DNA from: CAKZML01 sp041571575
Lineage (GTDB): Bacteria; Pseudomonadota; Gammaproteobacteria; Steroidobacterales; BM003
Assembly: GCA_041571575.1 (NCBI GenBank)
Contig: JBFFTZ010000155.1
Span: 1-6,436, forward strand
Direction: 5' to 3'
Length of the DNA stretch: 6,436 nucleotides
Shown: positions 1 through 6,218 of the stretch, piece by piece
Position numbering within the stretch: position 1 is the stretch's first letter
Layout of the letters: the number at the start of each line of letters is the position of its first letter
Program-made: the position numbers and the translations under genes
Notes under the pieces: model-generated
Seen by the model: the letters and a program-made list of their open reading frames with translations, nothing else
Database searches by the model: none
Told to the model about the DNA's origin: nothing

Positions 1-74
1 AGGCGAGCCAGGGCTATCATCCCACCGCGCGGCCGGCGATAGAGGCCCTGCTGTATCCCGGCGGCGAGGCTTAG
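1..74 (+). CDS. C-terminal end of an unidentified protein (partial)
   Basis: Only the last 23 codons and the TAG stop (72-74) lie in the window, read in the frame that starts at base 3. The tail reads approximately ASQGYHPTARPAIEALLYPG followed by GEA. Most codons end in G or C, as in the neighbouring genes, which supports real coding. The gene converges on the PaaI-like thioesterase gene and the two stop codons share bases in TTAG at 71-74, so the genes overlap by four bases. The peptide is too short to assign a family and I do not recognise it. Confidence 0.55.
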   Translation, partial: ASQGYHPTARPAIEALLYPGGEA

Positions 75-559
75 TCTTTTAGCGATCGGGAGGTGGTAGC
101 CACCATCCCGGATGCTGTGGCGCACAGGGCCTTGCCGCTGAACAGCATGCCTTCGACGAAGGCGACGTTGTCAGCGGTCTTGATCGTGGCGGCATAAACC
201 CGGACCTGCTCCCCCAGCACCGGACGCAGAAACTTCACCGATAATTCTGTGGTGCCACAGCGTCTGCCCGGGAATTGTAATAAGCCGGCGACCCCAAGGC
301 CGCAGTCAAACAGCCCGGATACCACAGCCCCGTTGACCGCATGGGTGCCAAGCCCGCCCTGGTGATGGGGTCGGATATTGGCGAGTTCCACCAGCACCAG
401 GTGATTCTCCCGGGTATCCACCGTGGCCCCGAAATGGGTTATCGCTTCCAGCTTGTTGAAGGTCTCAAGAAACCCGGCCAGTTGTTCGGGTGTAAAGCGA
501 ATGGCCTCGGACCGTGCCACCAGGGCGTCGAGTTGGGAAAGGTATTTTTCGCTGGGCAT
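71..559 (-). CDS. PaaI-like hotdog-fold thioesterase
   Basis: This is a 162-residue single hotdog-domain protein, the usual size for the PaaI/4HBT acyl-CoA thioesterase superfamily, whose members hydrolyse acyl-CoA thioesters in the cytoplasm as dimers or tetramers. The core is GGLGTHAVNGAVVSGLFD at residues 68-85, where the central helix carries Asp85, the position of the usual catalytic acid. The strand TTELSVKFLRP at 103-113 is the typical substrate-channel strand. The family's HGG signature is replaced by VNGAV, so substrate and even activity are uncertain. I chose ATG at 559 over a TTG at 619 because the longer form overlaps the response regulator gene and has no ribosome binding site. 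From 559 the gap to the regulator is 22 bases, with a weak AGAG about 8 bases upstream of the ATG. It is probably cotranscribed with the regulator. Confidence 0.8.
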   Translation of the reverse strand: MPSEKYLSQLDALVARSEAIRFTPEQLAGFLETFNKLEAITHFGATVDTRENHLVLVELANIRPHHQGGLGTHAVNGAVVSGLFDCGLGVAGLLQFPGRRCGTTELSVKFLRPVLGEQVRVYAATIKTADNVAFVEGMLFSGKALCATASGMVATTSRSLKD

Positions 560-581
560 GGAATAAGCTCTGCGTGGTGTA

Positions 582-1232
582 TCAGGAATCTGACTGGATA
601 AGGCCGGCTTTAATGGCAAATTTCACGAGGCCCGGGACATCCCAGATTCCAAGTCTTTCCATCAAGTGGGTGCGATGGGTTTCAACAGTCTTGATGCTGA
701 GTGAGAGTCTCTCGGCGATTTCACGCGTCCTGCAGCCCTCGGCGATCAATTGGAGGATTTCTCTTTGTCGGGAGGTGAGCTGAGCAAGGGCCGAGCCGCT
801 CGAATTATCCGCCATGAGTCGCTCGACCGCATTCACGGAAATGCTGTTGCTGAAATAAACTTCGCCCCGGGCGAGAACCTGTATCGCGTGCTCGAGCTCC
901 CTGGTTGCGGACTCCTTAACCAGGTAGCCGCGGGCTCCTGCACGCAAGGATTGCGCCACATATTCTTCATCGTTGTGCATTGAGAGCATGAGTACTTTTG
1001 AGTCCGGGCAGCTCTTTGCCAGTCGCGCGGTAGCTTCCATGCCGTTTAGCTCCGGCATGGAGATGTCCATCAGGACGACCTCCGGCGCCAGTTTCCTGGT
1101 CTTCCGCAGCGCATCCCGACCGTTGGCGGCCTCACCGATCACCTCCACATCCTTGAAGCTATCGAGAAGGGACCGTATTCCTTCCCTCACCAGCGTGTGG
1201 TCTTCTACCAACAGAACTCGAATTGCACTCAA
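582..1232 (-). CDS. NarL/FixJ-family two-component response regulator
   Basis: The 216-residue protein has the standard two-domain layout. The receiver domain (about 1-120) carries acidic residues Glu10 and Asp11, phosphoacceptor Asp56 in LMDISMPELNG, switch Ser84, Tyr103 and Lys106. A LuxR-type helix-turn-helix (about 150-196) follows, with LTSRQREILQLIAEG and recognition helix SIKTVETHRTHLMERLG. Phosphorylation should control dimerisation and DNA binding. All key residues are present, so it should be functional. The start is TTG: an in-frame TAA lies directly before it, and AAGGA (plus-strand 1241-1245) sits 8 bases upstream, which fixes the start well. No sensor kinase gene lies in the window, so partner and targets are unknown. 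A TTGACG box on the minus strand (1304-1299) could be a -35 element, but I see no good -10. Confidence 0.95.
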   Translation of the reverse strand: MSAIRVLLVEDHTLVREGIRSLLDSFKDVEVIGEAANGRDALRKTRKLAPEVVLMDISMPELNGMEATARLAKSCPDSKVLMLSMHNDEEYVAQSLRAGARGYLVKESATRELEHAIQVLARGEVYFSNSISVNAVERLMADNSSGSALAQLTSRQREILQLIAEGCRTREIAERLSLSIKTVETHRTHLMERLGIWDVPGLVKFAIKAGLIQSDS

Positions 1233-1240
1233 TTAAACCG

Positions 1241-1245
1241 TCCTT
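1241..1245 (-). promoter_or_regulatory. Ribosome binding site that fixes the TTG start of the response regulator
   Basis: On the minus strand this reads AAGGA, 8 bases before TTG at 1232-1230. The codon immediately before TTG is an in-frame TAA, so no longer reading is possible. Together they make the rare TTG start well supported. Confidence 0.75.
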
Positions 1246-1310
1246 GTAAGTCTTTACAGCGTGTCCATATTCGCCTTGTCTTTGAATTCACTTCTAACCG
1301 TCAATGGCCA

Positions 1311-2426
1311 TCAAGGGTCCAGTGCTTGGCAAGGCTTTTCAAAATAATCCTGAACCGGGAAAGGCAATTTCTGATAATCCCTGTTCATCGCCTCGGCTGG
1401 AAACGGGCGTGAATTATACGTGTTCCAAAATAGCACGCGGCGTCCTTCCAGATTGCCAGCATGCGAGTCCGCAATCAATGCGGCCATGGCTTTGCCCGTG
1501 TAAGTGCCTTCGAGCTGGATGCCCTCTGTACTTCGCAGCAGGCTTACCGCCTCCATTCCCGCTTCGGTGAACAAGGCATATTTTTGACCAAATTGTTCAT
1601 GCCTGAACTCGACATTGGCGTCGACCCAGCGCAGTTTTGGAAAATTTTCGTCCAGCTTGTTGAGCAAGGTGGCGGTGCTGTCGAACAGTTTGTGAAATGC
1701 CTCCTCGTTGCCGTAGCGCAAATCCACGACCCTGACGGCGACAACTTTGGTGCGGAGATTGGCTACCGCAAGGCCAAGTGCCAGGCCCACTGCTGTTCCC
1801 ATTGTTCCCATCGCCACGTAAAGAAGATCTGGTTCGGGCAGTTCGCCTTTCCTGACCTGCTCGGCCAGTTCCAGTCCCGCGTTAACAAATCCCACCGTCC
1901 CCAGTGTAGAGGACCCGCCTCGGCGAATGATGTGCGGAGCTTTCTTGCCCGCGCCAAGCCTTCGCGCGCTTTGCCAGGCAGCGCCTCGCTGGGCGGCAGG
2001 TTCACTGTGGTAGTGATGGAGTTCGGCGCCCACGTGGAAGCCCATCAGCAAATTTCGACCCACCGAGGCTGAATTGGTCTGGGGCGAAAGGATGGATATC
2101 GCCTCCATTCCCAGGCTGCGGGCGTAAATGGCGGTCGCCAGGCAATGGTTTGATCCGGCGGTGCCAAAGGTCATTACGGAGTCGGCGCCCCGGGCGCGGG
2201 CCTCTGCCAGCAAGAATTCGAGCTTGCGCACCTTGTTGCCGCCATACACCTCGCCGGAAAGATCGTCCCGTTTAATAAACAGGTCGTCCTCGTCCAGTTC
2301 CTCTGCCAGCAAATTCATCTGTTGAACCGGTGTCGGCAGGCTAGCAAGAGGGAGCCAGTCCAGTTTCCCGGCCAGTTCGGGAAAAGCCCTGAACAGTGCC
2401 AGGGAGTCCTTTTTGTTTGTGTCCAC
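1311..2426 (-). CDS. PLP-dependent enzyme, ACC deaminase/D-cysteine desulfhydrase family
   Basis: This is a 371-residue fold-type II PLP enzyme, somewhat longer than the usual 330-340 residues. Characterised relatives deaminate 1-aminocyclopropane-1-carboxylate or release H2S, ammonia and pyruvate from D-cysteine. The Schiff-base lysine is Lys65 in YGGNKVRKLEFL (61-72). GSNH (91-94) is the substrate-carboxylate loop, RRGGSSTLGTVGF (168-180) is a family motif, and MGTMGTAVGL (206-215) occupies the phosphate-binding loop. YTGKA (309-313) is the conserved C-terminal signature. Two places depart from the family pattern as I remember it: the phosphate loop, usually GSGGTxAGL-like, and the end, where FWNTYNSRPF (333-342) replaces an expected hTGG-type motif. 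The substrate may therefore differ. The start is GTG with only a distant GGA upstream. It lies 50 bases downstream of the permease gene on the same strand, which hints at linked amino-acid handling. Confidence 0.88.
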   Translation of the reverse strand: MDTNKKDSLALFRAFPELAGKLDWLPLASLPTPVQQMNLLAEELDEDDLFIKRDDLSGEVYGGNKVRKLEFLLAEARARGADSVMTFGTAGSNHCLATAIYARSLGMEAISILSPQTNSASVGRNLLMGFHVGAELHHYHSEPAAQRGAAWQSARRLGAGKKAPHIIRRGGSSTLGTVGFVNAGLELAEQVRKGELPEPDLLYVAMGTMGTAVGLALGLAVANLRTKVVAVRVVDLRYGNEEAFHKLFDSTATLLNKLDENFPKLRWVDANVEFRHEQFGQKYALFTEAGMEAVSLLRSTEGIQLEGTYTGKAMAALIADSHAGNLEGRRVLFWNTYNSRPFPAEAMNRDYQKLPFPVQDYFEKPCQALDP

Positions 2427-2476
2427 GATTGTCTTTGTCCGAGTTCGTAGAATGAAGCGGGGTAGTGCCCAGTTTA

Positions 2477-3412
2477 TCAGTTGGAAACGGGTTTTCGTCG
2501 AATTCCACCGGTCGCGCAGGCTGCTGAGCCCGTGACTACCATTAAGGCGCCAAGTATTGAAAGGCCGTCAATATGGTCGTCCGGGGCAATTTCGGGGGCC
2601 AGCCAACCAATCAGCGTGATGGAGAACAGGGTGATCAGTGGCGCCATTGCCAGTATCGCGCTCACCCGGCTCGCCTGCCACTGTTGCAGGGCCTCGGAGA
2701 AACAGCCGTAGGCAATCAGGGTGTTGGCGCTACAGAAAATCAGCATAGCCCATCCCAGTCCACTCAGGGAGGTCACCGAGGAGACCTGGGAGGGCGCAAG
2801 GAAAATCAGTGTGGCCAGTGAGTAAAGCATGAACATGATGGCCTGGGACGAATAAATTTTGAGTAACTGTTTCTGCGCCAGTGCATAGGCGGCCCAGACT
2901 ATTGCTGCCACGATAATGATCAACACGCCGGTGCCATTAGTGCCTTCCGCGCTGAAAAGCTCAGGCAGCCGTTCGTTGAAGAATACCAGCAGTCCCACGA
3001 TGACTACCCCAACGCCCAGTGCCTGGATGCGGTTCATTTTTTCGCGGAACAGCACGATGCCGCCAAGGATTACCAGCAAGGGCGCAAGCTGGATGACGAC
3101 CTGGGCGATGCTGGGCGAGGTCAGCTGCAAGCCGGTCACGTAGAGAAGGTAATTACTACAAATGCCGGCTATCGCGATGAGCATTAGCCAGGCATAGCCA
3201 CCGCGCAAATGTTTCAGCGAAGGCAGGCCGCCCCTTATGGCCAGGTAAACGCCCATGACCAGTGCCGAAGAGGCGAAGCGATACCAGGTGACCGTATAGA
3301 CGTCCATTTCATCCAGCAGCAACTTCATGGATATAGGGAGTAGGCCCCACATCAGCGTGGTGATCAGCGAGAGTACGAGACCCAGTTTCCAGTTACCGGT
3401 GGCTGTATGCAC
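2477..3412 (-). CDS. EamA-family (DMT superfamily) inner-membrane transporter
   Basis: With a GTG start at 3412 the protein has 311 residues, close to the usual length for ten-helix DMT permeases. It shows two EamA repeats. The first (about 9-146) begins LGLVLSLITTLMWGLLPISMK and contains the end-of-repeat signature PLLVILGGIVLFREKMN. The second (about 160-295) contains IIVAAIVWAAYALAQKQLLK and ends MAPLITLFSITLIGWLAPE. Charged tails flank the bundle, ending RRKPVSN. Family members export amino acids, other metabolites or drugs across the inner membrane, and the substrate cannot be read from sequence. The frame stays open upstream to a TTG at 3487, but that extension is proline- and cysteine-rich, unlike a permease N-terminus, and the TTG has no ribosome binding site. 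The GTG has GGA 7 bases before it. It is the first gene of the minus-strand group. Confidence 0.88.
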   Translation of the reverse strand: MHTATGNWKLGLVLSLITTLMWGLLPISMKLLLDEMDVYTVTWYRFASSALVMGVYLAIRGGLPSLKHLRGGYAWLMLIAIAGICSNYLLYVTGLQLTSPSIAQVVIQLAPLLVILGGIVLFREKMNRIQALGVGVVIVGLLVFFNERLPELFSAEGTNGTGVLIIIVAAIVWAAYALAQKQLLKIYSSQAIMFMLYSLATLIFLAPSQVSSVTSLSGLGWAMLIFCSANTLIAYGCFSEALQQWQASRVSAILAMAPLITLFSITLIGWLAPEIAPDDHIDGLSILGALMVVTGSAACATGGIRRKPVSN

Positions 3413-3560
3413 GAAATCATCCAGCGCCCTTGGGCACTTGGGAGGGAAGAAGGTCGCAATGGTGGGCCAATGCAGCGGGCAACGCAATAATCACTGCTTG
3501 TTTCATTACCTGAATTGAGAAAACCCTGTTACCGAACCGGATGGCCGTGTAAGCTTGCCG

Positions 3561-3578
3561 AAAACCCCGGAGGGTTTT
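3561..3578 (+). promoter_or_regulatory. Perfect inverted repeat overlapping the sheath gene ribosome binding site
   Basis: AAAACCC (3561-3567) and GGGTTTT (3572-3578) are exact reverse complements separated by CGGA. The repeat ends one base before GTG at 3579. The purine run GGAGGG (3569-3574) occupies part of the loop and the 3' arm, so folding of the mRNA would partly pair the ribosome binding site. It could act as a translational control hairpin or as a small operator. The stem has only three G-C pairs, so its stability is modest. Confidence 0.5.
3569..3573 (+). promoter_or_regulatory. Ribosome binding site deciding the GTG start of the sheath gene
   Basis: GGAGG, a full match to the anti-Shine-Dalgarno core, lies 5 bases before GTG at 3579-3581. 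It favours this start over the in-frame TTG at 3555, which would place the site inside the coding sequence. Confidence 0.7.
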
Positions 3579-5153
3579 GTGCCGGTACAATATTCGTCGG
3601 GCATCGACGTCCAGGAAATTCCCCAGCACGAGCAATACATTGCCAGTGCGCCAACTTCCGTAACCGCATTTGTGGGACGAACCCAACGTGGTCCCGTCAA
3701 CGAACCCGTACGCCTGGAAAACTTCGCCGATTACCAGCGTGTTTTTGGCGGTCTTTGGGGAATGAGTCCTCTGAGTTTTGCCGTGGAGCAGTACTTTTCC
3801 CAGGGCGGAAGGGTGGCTTTCGTGGTGCGTGTGATCAACGGCGGCCGGGGAGCCAGCTTGAGCCTGCCTGCAGGGGACGAGTTTTTGCATCTGCGTGCGC
3901 GTGACCCGGGTACCCATGACGCCATCCGCGCTTCGGTGGACTATGACGGCATCGACAGTTCAGACATCGGCGTCTTTAACCTGGTTGTTCAGCGACTGAT
4001 ACAGCCGGGGTCCGAGCGAGTCCTGGACCAGGAGAGCTACCGCAGCGTTTCCGTCTCCGAAGATCATGAGCGATATGTCGCCAGTTTCCTGTCAGATTCG
4101 CGACTGGTTTTGCTGGAAGGCAGCGTTCCATCTGTCCGACCCGACCGGACTCCGCCGGCCACTCCCGAAAAACACATTGGTTACCAGCCTGCCGGTCGCG
4201 ATGGTGATGATGGAGAGCCCCTGACTGATTACGACATCATCGGTTCCGCCACCCAGTACACGGGTATGTTCGCCTTGTCGCGTATCGATGGATTTAACCT
4301 GCTGTGCATACCGCCCCTGGATCATGACCGGGATGTGAACCTGGTGACATGGCTGGCGGCAGTGCGTTACTGCAAGAGCCACAGCGCGATGCTGATCGTG
4401 GACCCGCCTGCGGAATGGACATCGGTGGATCTTGCGATAGCCGGTATGCGGCGGATGAATTTCGCCAGCGAAGACGCGGTGATTGCCTTTCCCAGATTGA
4501 TTACCCTGGGGGGTATTTCCCGGAATCGCCCTCAGGCCCCCTGCGGCGTGGTGGCTGGATTGCTGGCACGCAATGATGCCCGATATGGAGTCTGGGTTAC
4601 CCCGTCAGGGGACAAGGCAAATATTAATAGTCGTACAAGGCCCTGCATCGCACTGGATGAGCAAGACGCAATTCGCCTTGCATCGGTGGGTGTGAATGGA
4701 ATTTTGCCGGGTCGTCCGGGCGCTCCGGCCCGCATGGCCTCGGCACGTACCATGGCCGCCGGGGACAGTTCTGCCCCCAGTTGGAAATACCTGGCTAGCC
4801 GTCGCTTGTCACTGATGATTTTGCAGGACGTTGAGCGAGGAACCCGCTGGTCGGTTTTCGGCCACACAGATACCAGTGTGCCCGGTTTGTTGAAGAGCCA
4901 GGTAGAGCAATACCTGGATCGCCTGTGGAAGCAGGGTGCGCTGGTGGGGAATGACCCCTCGGAGGCATATTTCGTTCGCTGTGAATCTGACAGTGGCATA
5001 TTCTCCGACTTCAATGTCGAAGGGATCAGGTTTGTGATGGGTTTTGCCCTGCGACGCCCCGGAGAGTTTCTGAGCTTCGAGATTAACCAGCATCGTAACG
5101 GGGCCCGGATCAGTCGTTCGAACCTGCAGCCCTACGCGGAATATGGACAATGA
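3579..5153 (+). CDS. Contractile tail sheath protein (phage-type), solitary
   Basis: The product has 524 residues from the GTG start, within the size range of tail sheath subunits of myophages, R-type pyocins and contractile injection systems. Sheath subunits polymerise around a tail tube and contract. The N-terminus shows SSGIDVQEIP (5-14), TSVTAFVGRTQRGP (26-39), FGG (56-58) and GGRVAFVVRV (76-85). A beta-rich insertion (about 95-205) leads into the subtilisin-like sheath core, with LTDYDIIG (215-222), TGMFALSRIDGFNLLCIPP and GVWVTPSGDKANI. The sheath C-terminal domain (about 402-507) contains SVPGLLKSQVEQYLDRLWKQ, GALVGNDPSEAYFVRCESDSG in family style, and RRPGEFLSFEINQ. All domains are present and the frame is open, so it is not an obvious relic. 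No tube, chaperone, baseplate or AAA gene lies within the window. Its stop overlaps the next gene. Whether it assembles, and with what, is unknown. Confidence 0.88.
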   Translation: MPVQYSSGIDVQEIPQHEQYIASAPTSVTAFVGRTQRGPVNEPVRLENFADYQRVFGGLWGMSPLSFAVEQYFSQGGRVAFVVRVINGGRGASLSLPAGDEFLHLRARDPGTHDAIRASVDYDGIDSSDIGVFNLVVQRLIQPGSERVLDQESYRSVSVSEDHERYVASFLSDSRLVLLEGSVPSVRPDRTPPATPEKHIGYQPAGRDGDDGEPLTDYDIIGSATQYTGMFALSRIDGFNLLCIPPLDHDRDVNLVTWLAAVRYCKSHSAMLIVDPPAEWTSVDLAIAGMRRMNFASEDAVIAFPRLITLGGISRNRPQAPCGVVAGLLARNDARYGVWVTPSGDKANINSRTRPCIALDEQDAIRLASVGVNGILPGRPGAPARMASARTMAAGDSSAPSWKYLASRRLSLMILQDVERGTRWSVFGHTDTSVPGLLKSQVEQYLDRLWKQGALVGNDPSEAYFVRCESDSGIFSDFNVEGIRFVMGFALRRPGEFLSFEINQHRNGARISRSNLQPYAEYGQ

Positions 5154-5671
5154 TTGATCGTCTGAAATACTTCGCCTACGGATCAAATCTTCATCCCGAA
5201 AGATTATTACAACGTGTGCCATCGGCCCGGGTGATTGGTCCCGCCGTGGTGGAGGGTTACCGGCTCGCCTTCAACAAGCGCGGCGCGGACGATTCCGGCA
5301 AGTGCAATGTCATGCTCGCAGGTGCGGGCGCCCGGGTACACGGAGCATTATTCCATATTGATGCTGAAGAGAAGGCGTCCCTGGACAGGGTCGAGGGTGG
5401 CTATGAAGTCCACCAAATAAGCGTGGTTTCTGGGGGCGAGTCTCACCAGGCGTTTTCCTACATCGCTCACCCGCAGAATCTTGACGATGAACTGCAACCC
5501 TATGACTGGTATCACGCGCTAGTGATAAACGGTGGGCGTTATCATGACCTGCCGGCGGCCTACCTTGAGCAGATCGCTGCGCATCCGGTTCAGGCTGATG
5601 CTGATCCGCAGCGTGCGAATCGCCACGCTGCATTGCTGCAGCGAATGGCCGGCAATCCTCGCCCCGACTGA
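5150..5671 (+). CDS. Gamma-glutamylcyclotransferase-family (AIG2-like) protein
   Basis: This 173-residue protein has the cyclotransferase fold signature YFAYGSNLHPERL at residues 7-19, which forms the phosphate- or substrate-carboxylate-binding loop. Glu82 in LDRVEGGYE fits the position of the catalytic general acid/base. Family enzymes convert gamma-glutamyl amino acids or gamma-glutamylamines into 5-oxoproline plus the free amine, though some members act on other gamma-glutamyl groups. The exact substrate is not readable. The ATG overlaps the sheath stop as ATGA, implying translational coupling. A GCGGA lies 9 bases upstream, inside the sheath coding end. The last 30 or so residues (from about HPVQADADPQ) are a polar tail beyond the core fold. 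The nearby oxoprolinase gene on the opposite strand would use the expected product. Confidence 0.88.
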   Translation: MIDRLKYFAYGSNLHPERLLQRVPSARVIGPAVVEGYRLAFNKRGADDSGKCNVMLAGAGARVHGALFHIDAEEKASLDRVEGGYEVHQISVVSGGESHQAFSYIAHPQNLDDELQPYDWYHALVINGGRYHDLPAAYLEQIAAHPVQADADPQRANRHAALLQRMAGNPRPD

Positions 5672-5686
5672 TTTCGGCGGCCGGTC
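5672..5686. other. Short convergent intergenic gap
   Basis: Only 15 bases separate the cyclotransferase stop from the stop of the opposing DUF4442 gene. No hairpin with a T-run is visible. The best complementary arms, CCGGC (5649-5653) and GCCGG (5680-5684), are 26 bases apart, which is too far for an intrinsic terminator. Confidence 0.5.
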
Positions 5687-6181
5687 TTATCTGACGGTTT
5701 CTTTCTTCGGGGGCCTGGGTGACACGTGCATGATGATGCGTGCTCGCACCACTTCCTCGCCGTTGGCGTCGGTCACCGATACCGGGACATCCACGTCTTC
5801 CTTCCCCGGCCACTGGGCTTTCTCCAGCACCGCTTCGGCCTGAATGGCCGTTCGCGCCGGCTTCAGGTACTCGATGTGCATGCCGCGGGGAAGCCAGCGC
5901 ATATCCACCGGGACGGTGGCCTCCATCAAGGTGCCCGCCGCCAACTCACACAGGTTGCCCATGGCCAGGGCGTGAATGGAGCGGATGTGGTTTTCAACGC
6001 TGCGGCGCTTTTTCATGCTTACCACCACGTGGCCCGCCTCGAAGGTCAGGAAGCGCGGGTGGATGGTGGAAAAATAGGGGGCATTTCGACAGATTATGAA
6101 GGCGAAAAGTCTCTTCCCAAGCGGAAATCTCTCCAGTTTCCGGTAGATGCGGAGAACGCGATTGCTGCTGCTTTTGCTCAT
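5687..6181 (-). CDS. DUF4442 hotdog-fold protein (putative thioesterase)
   Basis: The 164-residue protein matches the DUF4442 hotdog family, which is related to PaaI/4HBT thioesterases and of mostly unproven activity. A basic N-terminal helix (about 7-30, RVLRIYRKLERFPLGKRL) precedes a core with strand GHVVVSMKKRR (50-60). The central helix region NHIRSIHALAMGNLCELAAG (64-83) carries Asn64, His65, His70 and Glu79, the polar residues expected at the active cleft. MHIEYLKPARTAIQAEAVL (101-119) is the typical following strand pair. The C-terminal tail PRPPKKETVR is basic. The ATG at 6181 is the first sensible start, though only a weak GAGA lies upstream. It sits 37 bases downstream of the oxoprolinase gene on the same strand and is probably cotranscribed with it. 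Confidence 0.82.
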   Translation of the reverse strand: MSKSSSNRVLRIYRKLERFPLGKRLFAFIICRNAPYFSTIHPRFLTFEAGHVVVSMKKRRSVENHIRSIHALAMGNLCELAAGTLMEATVPVDMRWLPRGMHIEYLKPARTAIQAEAVLEKAQWPGKEDVDVPVSVTDANGEEVVRARIIMHVSPRPPKKETVR

Positions 6182-6218
6182 GGAGTACTGGTCTCGCTAA
6201 TTTGGCTGTGCGGGGGTA

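Larger units (their letters stand above)
3413..3578. other. Divergent intergenic region between permease and sheath genes
   Basis: This 166-base gap, the longest in the window, should carry promoters for both the leftward permease group and the rightward sheath pair. I found no convincing sigma-70 element pair on either strand. The best leftward candidate is TTCAGG, 17 bases, GATTAT (minus strand, about 3514-3486), which matches consensus poorly. Near the left end CTTGGG occurs twice with an 8-base period. The right end carries the inverted repeat described separately. Confidence 0.45.

Noticed and set aside
1461..2072. 203-codon plus-strand open frame
   Set aside because: It is antisense to the PLP enzyme gene, whose motifs are conserved throughout, and shows no recognisable domain.
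3413..3487. N-terminal extension of the permease starting at TTG 3487
   Set aside because: The added 25 residues are proline- and cysteine-rich, unlike a DMT N-terminus. The TTG lacks a ribosome binding site, and the GTG at 3412 gives the usual family length.
3555..3578. TTG at 3555 as start of the sheath gene
   Set aside because: The GGAGG site 5 bases before GTG 3579 and alignment with the usual sheath N-terminus (spGvyveEi pattern) favour the shorter form.
3561..3578. Inverted repeat as an intrinsic terminator
   Set aside because: The stem has only three G-C pairs, the T-run is four bases and part of the stem itself, and no gene on the plus strand ends upstream.
3417..3917. 166-codon minus-strand open frame spanning the divergent region
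   Set aside because: It overlaps the start of the well-supported sheath gene and has the low-complexity, histidine/arginine-rich look of an antisense shadow.
3555..5153. Prophage remnant
   Set aside because: No integrase, portal, capsid, lysis or other tail gene, tRNA or att-like repeat is visible, and codon use resembles the neighbours. A remnant extending outside the window cannot be excluded, but the flanking genes seen here are chromosomal.
5647..5686. Possible terminator between the convergent cyclotransferase and DUF4442 genes
   Set aside because: The arms CCGGC/GCCGG have a 26-base loop and no following T-run on either strand.
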